Part shown: in pieces, positions 54,441 to 64,000 of the stretch
How the letters are laid out: each line of letters starts with the position of its first letter
How positions within the stretch are numbered: position 1 is the first letter of the stretch
Assembly (NCBI RefSeq): GCF_037392515.1
Contig: NC_090291.1
Coordinates: 27,514,001-27,578,000 of the forward strand
Source of the DNA: Haliotis asinina
Lineage: Eukaryota > Mollusca > Gastropoda > Lepetellida > Haliotidae
DNA length: 64,000 nucleotides
Direction of reading: 5' to 3'
Notes under the pieces: generated by a model
The model's input: only the letters and a program-made list of their open reading frames with translations
Databases searched by the model: none
What the model was told of the DNA's origin: nothing
Program-made: the position numbers and the translations under genes

Positions 54441-56669
54441 TATCTTTTAAATGCTGTTTGAAGTCATGAAAAAAAATATTCCGTGAAACTTTCATCCTTT
54501 GAAGCCTCAGCCCAGCGTTTTATAGTAGATAGATATCCGTGTGCGTATGTGTGCATGGGGAGATGAGTCTATCATGTAGACACCAGAAGCCTACAACATT
54601 GGCTATATGCTATTCTGTAGCCAGATGACTAATTACTTCTTGTCCTGTTGTAATGGTCTTTCCGATATACAGGTGAATATGGGTTTAGAACAGTGTGGAA
54701 CTATGAGTGTTTAACGATACAGGATTGTATTTAGCGGTATACAACTGCTAGTGAGCCATACGCTATCTGATTGTTCACGGGTACCACGGCCATACACTAT
54801 GACACATCGATACCTCTGAATTTTGTATCTTATCTAGAAGCAGCGTATCATGTCCCCATTTACAAGTGCCTTGCTTGATTAAAAGAGTCAGTGAAACCCT
54901 TCTTTGATGCCCAGGTGCACAAATATGAGATACTCATCTCCTTACTTGTACTTACTGTTACTTGTATTTGTTTTGCCTTTGATTTTTTTCATTAATATGA
55001 GTGGAACGATAAAATATAACATTGAACGATATATAAAACGTCAGTGCTTACAAAACCAAGCCCTGACTGTCTTCATTCTTCCATGGCCTAAGGCTAAGGC
55101 ATTTCTGGCTAGTTCTGATAAAGCTCTAACAGATGTGGCATGTAACAGGTCTTTAATGTGTTTATGGTCAACGACAGGGCAATTGTTCATGGAAGATATC
55201 ACGCGAAGTTGCGTGTACGTGGAGGATCGTAACTAACGCTCATCCTGTGCCTCGCCGTTACGTTCCGGAAACCAAGACACATATCACCTTACAAGCAGTG
55301 TTGGAGAAACCATGTAAGGATGAACGAGTACGTGTCCTGCTCCGTGTGTGTTACATTTGGTATTGCGAACGATGTAGTACTAGTGCAATTCAAACGGGAG
55401 TTTCGCCTTGTTTGAAACTAGAGTATAAATACTGGAAAAGGATAGTGGATGAATAATAATAACATTCATTTGTGTAGAGGTCTTTTCCAATATAGCACTG
55501 TTCAGAAGCGCTAAATTGTAACTCGGACAACCCAAACTGCCTGTGAAGCCACAGAAGGTTAACAGTTACATGCTTTTTATCCCACTGGGTACCCATCTTC
55601 TGCTGGGTGAACAGAGGCAATTTTGAACAAATCCATTTGCATGAGATGAAATAGAAATTGAGGTATATTTGTCCACTGTTCAAATCGTCATAAATACTGC
55701 GCTGAACTGTATCAATTAATTACCCGTCCTCGCCTACACCGCTGTAGAGTGAACATCCGTCACCTTTGCCAGTTACCACGGGTATGTTTGTATGTTGAGT
55801 CGCTTGTTTCAGCACAGTGGTAAAAGTTTGAGGCGTACATTTTGTGAATGAAGTGGATTTACACAGTGTGCAGCCTGGTTTTCCAGTTCATACAAGGAAA
55901 GTCGGTCCTGCAATCCTGTTGCTTCATCAATGAAACACTATCTGTATTTCGTTTAATATCGAGAATGAAGTGGAGATGTTACATTTTCTAGGATGAAGAG
56001 AGGTTACAGGTGTAATACATGTGTAGTAATTGTCTGGATCGTACATCAGTTCGGGCTTTGCACCAACATGACATGTAGCTCATTATCTAAACCCTAACGC
56101 CTTCATATCATGCAGCTTATGATGTGGGACATGACAAAGTGTAGCAGGCTGTATAATATTATATAGTTGCACAATGTCTTCCGAAAGATATTAGCATCGA
56201 CACTGTACAAAAGAATCACACCACCCCAACCCACCCTCCAAAAAAACAAAAAACAAAACAAAACAAAAATCAACAGAAATGTAAAAAAGAAAAACAAAGA
56301 ATAAAGGAAGAATCTGATAACAGATGGTGCAAAAATGATCAGTTCCCCTAGAGAATCATATTAGAAGTCAGTAGTCAGCCATAGATAAATATCCTCATAG
56401 AAAGAAATAAGGGAAAACATGAAGGTACAAGTGTTCCTTGATATATTTCCAGATTTTCACAAACAGTGCAATATAAAACATGACAACAATCCCGTGTGTT
56501 CCTTTATTTGTTCCAATGAGTATGTATATTCATGACATTGTTTTAATTGAAATAACTATATATCGATGTGCTTGCAATTTCGCGTTTCTCTGATTCCAGT
56601 ATATCTGATTACAATCAGTGTTCAGCAACATTTCCGCTAATACCCAGCATGAACATACGCTGGATCGCG
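54441..56669. other. Intergenic, no gene recognised
   Basis: A 110-codon frame at 54904-55236 has a hydrophobic start (YLYLLLLVFVLPLIFFINMS) that could be a membrane segment, but nothing else supports a gene. A-rich tract near 56230-56300. Confidence 0.3.
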
Positions 56670-56705
56670 CACTGTCACTGTCACTGTCACTGTCACTGTC
56701 ACTGT
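56670..56705. repeat. (CACTGT)n microsatellite
   Basis: Six consecutive CACTGT units. Confidence 0.98.
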
Positions 56706-59700
56706 TGAAACACTGAAGGACAAATAGTATTTCTATATTTAATACAGGGACTCAACACAAGATTTTCAATGTTTACATGGAATTGGAATACAACGCGTAG
56801 CATTATTTATATTGAGGAACATCCGAGTAGTTTCAAGCAGTCGGGTTTACAATTTGTTGCTTTGTTACATATGTACGTATGCAAAGCGAATAGTTAACAC
56901 GTTCCAGTGATTATTTGGACAATCCGAAAGGGTAAACGTTAAGAATGATATTACGCGATCGTTGGACCTGTGTTCTATCACCAACAATTCAACATTTGAT
57001 TTAAAAAACTAAATGGGCGAACGATATTTATGGGCGATGGAATAACTGAGATGAAAATGTATGAAGGGTACCACAGTGTATGCAGAACGACAGATTCTCT
57101 GTCCTCAACCCTTCTTATCTCACCTTGATCCTATGTGCTGGCAAAGCACTTTACGTCATCCACCGTGCATGCCGAAGCAAATTATATAGATTTGAAGTAA
57201 GTCGGATAGAGAACCATATTTCATATTGAGACTGTCTGTAGTCAGTTAGATGAAGAAGCCGTGTTATCGATCAAAGGCGTATCACTGCGTTATTAATTGT
57301 TTACGAATATGTTTCATCGATCTACGCATCGGTTTTGGGTGGGAACATGTTTCTCGGTATGGGTGTAGCTGAATATGATTGCGAGTCATTTTATCTTCGC
57401 TCTCTCTTTGGTGGCCTTCGGCGCACAATTGGTGAACGTATGTGACTGAAAGAATCCTTTTTGTGAGCAAACGACGCCATTTTCTGTTAAGGGGGATAAC
57501 TCTACTTCACGTATACACAGCGAGTCACCAGAATGGATGCGATTGGAGCTCAAGTTGTGACGATAATGAGAACGAAACAACGCGGTTTGGGGGTAAATAT
57601 TCTTTTCGTGCATATCTTTCATCTCATATCGTATACAAACCGTAGGAGTTCAAGGTTTTGTGTTGGAAAACTCAATTGTTACAAACATTAGCTGTAACAA
57701 TTTGAACTTGTACGTTGCTAAGAAATAAATTCACACCAATTTTGTTACAAACACACCAACCGCATGTAGGAGTAAATGGTTCATAATATGCGTTATTTGA
57801 GTGTAGTGAATAAAAAACTAATTATTTCACCGCAGTGAAATATGTTGATTTTGTGTTTCCATATCCAGAGCTGATGTCAACATTCTGACAAAAGATTTTC
57901 ACAGCAGATGGTCAGTTAATGCATCTGAGGTGTTTAATGCAAAGGTGTATATTTTAGAATTCAAATCCTATTCATTTGACGTATGGCGAAGCGTTTGGTG
58001 GTTAATCTGGATGGAGCTGTCTCCTTCAACTTCGAGAGGACTAACAATATGGTCGAGACAAATGTCCTGCTTCCAGCGTTTCTTATTCGTAGGTTTTTCG
58101 ACTATATCCAGTATAAGCAAAACTGATGCTTAATCAGTGAATTTAAATTAGGTCACGTGCTATAATCAATTGAAATAAATTGAAGGAAAAAGGAAAAAGA
58201 AAAATTAAAAAATCAACCATAACTATTTGGAGGGGATGTTTTAAAATGTAATTAATCACCTTTCTCTTACATCACTCATAAATGTTGTTTTCTGTTTGGC
58301 TAAGGGCTCTTCTGATACTTTCAATGTACCTCCCTTGCAAGCGAGGTACCCCGCTGCAAATAACATTGAATCACGCATGATGTACGGAAATAACCGGTAT
58401 CCTGCGGATGCAAATCGATGGAGGGGACATAACTCTAAATTTGCTTTCCTTGTATCGTCTGCATAATCTAGTTATGGCTACGAAAAGAATTACCTCGCAT
58501 TCCAATAAATAAATTTGAACAAAACGTTCAAATTTAGTCCCTGTGAATATTAAGAAGGTGTAATATTCACCGCGGCGATTTTAATCAGACAGTACCTGCC
58601 GGGAAAAAAGCAAGATGCAAGATTCGAATCTTTGACTCACACGGGTTCACTGAAGTGTACGATCCGATACCAATATTAATGCTTCAAACAGTAACATTGA
58701 GGTGTTCGGTAATCCATCGGAGGCCATGGCCCCATTGATGTACCTTCGATGTTTGGTTAAAGACTCAGGGAACATACACAGACATCGAGGGTATATCAAC
58801 CGGGGTATTCGCACGAAGTCGAATGTTTAATTTCGACTGCTCGCGGGAAGGAGAAGAGCGGTACTCTTTGATGATTGGTATTGTTTTTACATTGTTTGCA
58901 CAAGGGATTAGGGAAGGATTATCGCCTTACATACCTGAACATGTTGGTGAACAATTCTCATCTTGTCATGTTGGTGAACTGTTGTTTGTGAACTAATATA
59001 CAATAATAATAATAATGCACTTAGAAATTCCTAAAATGGGTTGGTTTGCCTCTCTAGCTTTATGGTTGCAAACCCTAACTGATATGCCGCTAGATGACCC
59101 ATGTCATCAGTTGGCCGACTACGTCACCACTACCTGGATCGAAGGTAGTCTCCCGATGACAACATGGAATTACACCGTCAGGGCATCCTATATCCTTAAA
59201 CGTGTTTAAATACTGTAAGTTGGACATTGTTAAATGAGTAGATGGTTGAGTAGTGTCCACAAAGTATTTCCAATCTATAATTTAGTCATCTGTATATATG
59301 TGTAATAAGTAAGAATATTTTTTCATTTTTAATCAATGTAACATAATATTTATCACATACATATATCCTAATATCGTAATGGCGGTCTGTGAGTGTTTGC
59401 TTGTATATGTTTGTAGTTTAATTTGTACAGTATGTGAACAAATGAAGGTTTGTAACCTTGAACATATTATTTTAACGTAGTAGTAGTTTGGTTTCCGACC
59501 TGTTGGAATGATTCCTTCGCCCTTGTAGGGGGAGCTTGAACAAACACTCAGTCTCCTTTTGTTCGTGTTAATTGGGAAACGACGACAATTCGCAAGAAGG
59601 CGAAAACGGAATTCGCTCAATGTTTATACACGCTGAAAAAAAACTCGCCTTCCTGCGGATGAACCCTATCAGTCCATGCGCCACTCGTAACCTGTGAACA

Positions 59701-61874
59701 ACTTATAATATAAATCATTTCACAATCTATACAAAATGTTATGAACAACATGTAGTTTAGTTCATCTTGCAAAACCACGGAATCGTCGTGTGTACATATT
59801 CACATAGGGAGCAGATTGCAGCAACAGACAAGGGCATGATTGATGACAGAGCTATAGCAATAGATGAAGATGTAGTGGAAGTTGATGGGATGAAAGAAAT
59901 GATTCCTCTGATTCGTAAGCTGTGGTCGATAGAGGCGGGATCAGTGGACCAGTGTCCAATGCAGCGGTTACACAGGGCATGGGTGCACGTCCTTGTCCAA
60001 GGCATACAATTGAACTTTCTAGTTATTACTTGTGAAATGACTCTACATATTGTTATACCAAAACTAATAATCTATAAATAAGAACGAGTGGCCACGTGTG
60101 ATTTATTTCATGCATACTGAATAATATACATGGTGAAAAGAATGATCACAGCTGAAGACTGTTGGTTTTCGTGAATAATCCATAAATCCAATAACGCGCA
60201 CTGCTTCACTGCTATACAGTGTTAAACTTTCGTTCTAGACCCAGTTTCACCGTAAATGCAATTTGTTTTCACAAAGTCCATGTAATGCTGTCCAGACGCT
60301 CGTCCACCAAGACAAGTAATACGACAGTATGGTTTTAACGTCATTGCCCCAATCCCGACTACACATTTTACAAATTCAGAATCACATAAAAGACATTTGT
60401 CATCATCATCAAAATCTGTATCACGTGTGAAGGCCTCAGGTCATATACATATTGTAAACAGGTATGAAGGCCTGAACGAAAACAGGAAACAATTTCATAC
60501 TAAGGCATAGCATTTATCCGTCTACCTGCATATCTTGTCAACAATTACTTGGAGATATCGATTGTAATTCTCTTTTATGTGCTTATCCAATTAACTCTGT
60601 GAATACTGTCGTCATAATAGTGTTATTTATCACATTCAGATTCTGTCAGCGTACATACATGTTTTGTCTGTCGATGCTACAAGCATCTATCGCGTGGTTT
60701 CTTGAAGATATGTGTATGGTATTTTATACGGGGAGAGATGCTGTACAAGCTGGGAAACATTTACATATGGTGAGACAGGCTACACAAGAGGAGAAATGTT
60801 TCAGGTCATTTTACTAAGGGCATTTTTCAGGCGGTAAAATTAAAGCGTCATCGGTATAAAGGCATTGCATCTTCCTAAAAATATCATTTGTTCAACAATA
60901 GGTTCATTACAAGGAAACGGCTAGACACTATGGTCGAAGTGCTCAGACGAAAACGATTCATAGAGGGGCTTACAAAATGATAAAAAAGTTGTATATACAT
61001 CCCCCGTTCCCTGTTTCCCATAACAGTGGACTCACTCTTCAGATAGGTTTTCCATATAAACACACATATATGTACGTGCTGTTAAGTACGTGATGCCTGG
61101 TAAGTAAGCCTCTAAATGTTTTCTACTGAATATATTCACATCGTAAGACGTTGTTTAAGCACTACCTTGCATTACCGTCAGTGTGACACAAAAAAGACAT
61201 TAATAAGTCTCCACGACGGAGACGGGTAGATTTCAAGACCCGCGTACAGCAAATAACAAATAGGACACCATGTTTTTTTCCGAAACAGGAGCACATATTT
61301 TACTACAATCACATAATCATAAAGGGTAAAAGTGATCAGTCTCAAATAACCTCTGTAACATCAAACATTTGGTTGTTTGCCGCGGTAAATAGCATCTGCG
61401 GCCAACAATATTGCTGAAGGCATTTCATGTCGCCATTAAAGTATTATGTGTGCGGAAGTGTATTGGGTATGTTAAGGGTTCCAAGTGCACGTTATTTGAA
61501 CAGAAATGTTTCTCGCAGTTCTTTCCAGATTTAACCTGAAAGGTTATTTCTCTCATGCACAGTCATTTATATAATGAAATGTAAATAAACCCTACATGAA
61601 ACTGGCCAGGAGTTGCACACATTTTTATCAGTTTAATTACGATAATATTACATCTGTCGACAATGCACGGACGTTTGAAACGGAGATATGGTATACACTG
61701 AGTGAGTTGTCTAACGCTGCTTAGAGCAACATTCCAGTTTGATGACATCCACGCGGGCGTGGCTCGCGTGCTGCGGGCGTGCTCCGACGTCGTTGGTCGT
61801 GACACATGCGGCCAGCCTTGATTTCCTGCCACTGATTCCGTTGTTTCATGATATGGTCGAAAACGACATGCGAG
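56706..61874. other. Intergenic, no gene recognised
   Basis: 5.2 kb without a gene I can support. At 59015-59209 the text LADYVTTTWIEG then PMTTWN faintly recalls the tail of MULE-type transposases, a weak call. Near 58326-58380 a short inverted pair (TTCAATGT / ACATTGAA) encloses GAGGTACC-type text. Confidence 0.3.
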
Positions 61875-62110
61875 AGATGTGGAATGTGGATGTTGATATG
61901 GATCTGGAGCGTGGATGGGTGTTTGTGTTAAATGTGGACATGGAATTTGGTGTAGGGGTCCAGATATGGATGTTGTTGTGGAATGTGGAAATGGTGAATG
62001 TGGGATGCGCATGTTGGTGTGGTGTATGGGATGTAAAATGCGGATGTGGATGTGAATGTTGGATGTTGAGATTGTGGGACATGTCTATGTGGTAGTCATA
62101 ATGTGGACTA
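61875..62110. repeat. GGATGT-type low-complexity tract
   Basis: About 230 bp of irregular GTGGATGT/GGAATGTGG units, strongly purine-and-T skewed on plus. Confidence 0.85.
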
Positions 62111-62401
62111 TTGATGTTGATGTTGCATGTGGATATGTATGTAAAATGTTCTGATAAAGCTTCAATAGGGTTGACTGCGGCGGTACGCAACACCGCAACT
62201 TCGTGATCCACCAAATAAACAGGTTGCAGTCCTAATGTAGGTGTAAAAGAATTGATATATTAATTAGATTGTCTAATTCGTTCAGCTGCAGTCCTTAAAG
62301 ACAAATGCGGGATATATGAGGCAAGTTACACGGGCAAATGGACGTGTAACAATGTTTACATCTCAACATCAATACAATCAACTATCAAGCTATCGGCATT
62401 T

Positions 62402-62545
62402 TCTTTTTACGTTTCCTCACTTCATCTAACTTCTGAAATTCTCTACACACACCGACTTTAATCTTTACGTTTCCTCAGTTCATCTAACTTCTGAAATTCT
62501 GTACACACACCGACTTTAATCTTTACGTTTCATCAGTTCATCTAA
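62402..62545. repeat. ~66-bp tandem repeat
   Basis: Units of TTTACGTTTCCTCAGTTCAT + CTAACTTCTGAAATTCTGTA + CACACACCGACTTTAATC, about two and a half copies. Confidence 0.88.
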
Positions 62546-62762
62546 GCCACTTGCGTGTGTAGTCACATGAGGATCATGTGCTGGTTTCAACTGGATATCA
62601 ACCAACTAAAAGACTAAATATTTCAGAATATGCGTGACTGTTTCACTAGATCTGGTAATCACCAATTATAGGTGAACGTCAGGTTCAGCGTAGCCGATGA
62701 ACGCCGAATTAGCTTAGTCGTCCTACTGTCAGGTGCAGTCTGGTTGACTGATTAACTGAGTC

Positions 62763-62912
62763 GTTGACGTTGACGTTGACGTTGACGTTGACGTCAACCC
62801 CCCATGTCTAGTCTTGTTGTTGGGCCCAGAGGTTGCTGACGCCCTACTACCAGGTGGAGTTAGCTGACGTGAGGGCATTAGCCCAGTTGTTGACGTTGAT
62901 GTAGACGTCAAC
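62763..62912. repeat. GTTGAC array with GTTGACGTCAAC palindromes
   Basis: Five GTTGAC units (62763-62792) run into GTCAAC, forming a perfect 12-bp palindrome with the CRE core TGACGTCA. A second weaker GTTGAC...GTAGACGTCAAC block ends at 62912. Confidence 0.85.
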
Positions 62913-64000
62913 CCCACCTTGTACAGTGAAGTCGACGCGCCTTGTGGTTTAACCATGCGCAAAGCGTTCACGTCCTCAGGTCCCGGACTAGTTGATTCAT
63001 CATGTCAAAATCCAGAGGTCGATTTTACTTCACTAGTGACAAATTAATAATGAGTCGAGTGGAATCTGAACAAACGAATGAATTTTTGAACTACTCTAGT
63101 ATTAGCTCTCACATGGGTCACTGTGTATTCACAACGCCAATACCTTGAAACCATCATATTACAGTGTATATATAATTATATGACATGAGTTGCACTGTGT
63201 CATGTAAAATAACACATTTATGTATTCGCTTCCTGTGCATTATGAAGGCTATTAGATGTGATGTGTGTGTATAATAGGAGTGTTGGATTCCGCGTGAGCT
63301 TTCATCAGTTTCATATGTTTCTATGTGAACTGTTGCAAGTCCCTAGTGAGATACTATGTAAAGAGTGATGTACAATGAAAGGTCCTGTGAGGTTCTGCAG
63401 GTTTCGAAATATGGTAAGTCCATAAGAGCAGATATCTCTGGAGAATTATGCTAAAATAATTCGTAATTTGAAAAAAATGCATGTTATCCAAGTTCTTATT
63501 ATTTCACAGAAAACAATATGGAGAATGCAACATCGCTAGAATACAGTTGACAGCGAGGCCGCTCTAGTGAACTGAACTAGTATTTAGTTTAAAAAGAATT
63601 TCGGTGTCTTCGTAATCTGTGGATGTTATTATTATTCACAAATTGTTATCGAGTTCTGAAAGGAAATGCTGATGAACAATTTCTTATAAATCATAAAGGT
63701 TCGTTAACAAGATTATGCTGTGTTGTTATGTTACGCTGTTTAGCAGGGGCTATATATACAAAAGATTGTGTATCTGGACATATATCCTGGGGAATGTTTG
63801 CCACTACTCAAGGTGAAAACAAGTATCTATTCCACGCGAGGCCCATATACAAAGGAATGCTTTCGGATACATGGTAATACATAGTTTCTGACAGAAATAT
63901 ACTTGTAATTGTAACACATGTCGCCACTTTGTATATGGCAGCTTCATCTGTTGAATAGAGAAAACAAAATAGAGAAACAGGATGGTTGACAGCATTTTGG
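62913..64000. other. Intergenic, nothing recognised
   Basis: AT-rich sequence; the open frame near 63623 has no recognisable domain. Confidence 0.35.

Noticed and set aside
59015-59209. MULE-type transposase tail
   Set aside because: Only a few residues fit (ADYVTTTW and TTWN); not enough to call an element.

Overview
The window looks like nuclear DNA of a marine gastropod mollusc, most likely abalone-like (Haliotis). The evidence is AT-rich DNA, spliced animal genes with GT-AG introns, and many copies of two interspersed repeats that end in the ACTCACTCACTC tail I associate with abalone-type genomes. The species call rests on recognition of these repeats and was not confirmed by a search.

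The core is a tandem pair of TRPC-type cation channel genes on the + strand. Copy A is present only as its last seven coding exons (971-5618). Copy B appears complete: 15 coding exons from 16068 to 36671 join with every phase matched and close on a stop, giving 899 codons. Copy B has N-terminal ankyrin repeats, the H-x3-C-x-C-x2-C zinc site of TRPC channels, six membrane segments, a pore, both TRP boxes, a basic calmodulin/IP3R-binding helix and a short C-terminal coiled coil. The seven shared exons have the same boundaries and phases in both copies, so the pair arose by tandem duplication. Between them, on the minus strand, lies an intronless class A GPCR (11598-12578) whose family is not resolved.

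The introns of copy B hold much of the interest: a 54-bp and a 52-bp minisatellite, a 622-bp fold-back element carrying about 22 GTGCGCAC palindromes with a 6-bp target duplication, a 32-bp minisatellite that begins inside exon 8 and copies its splice donor, two Tc1-like transposons (one with intact ends and TA duplications), an inverted repeat pair, a (CAT)n tract just beyond a donor and a further degenerate array. Copy A is compact over the same exons.

From about 37 kb to the end I recognise no intact host gene. This part holds a decayed Tc1-like piece, a 24-bp minisatellite (39.0-39.8 kb), a 122-bp MITE, SINEs, three stacked tandem arrays (51.9-53.6 kb), a duplicated coding-like fragment (49.5-49.8 kb) and a GTTGAC array with perfect palindromes near 62.8 kb. 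LINE fragments lie at 6.2-7.0, 8.5-8.8 and 14.1-14.3 kb. No rRNA, true tRNA or CRISPR array was seen.
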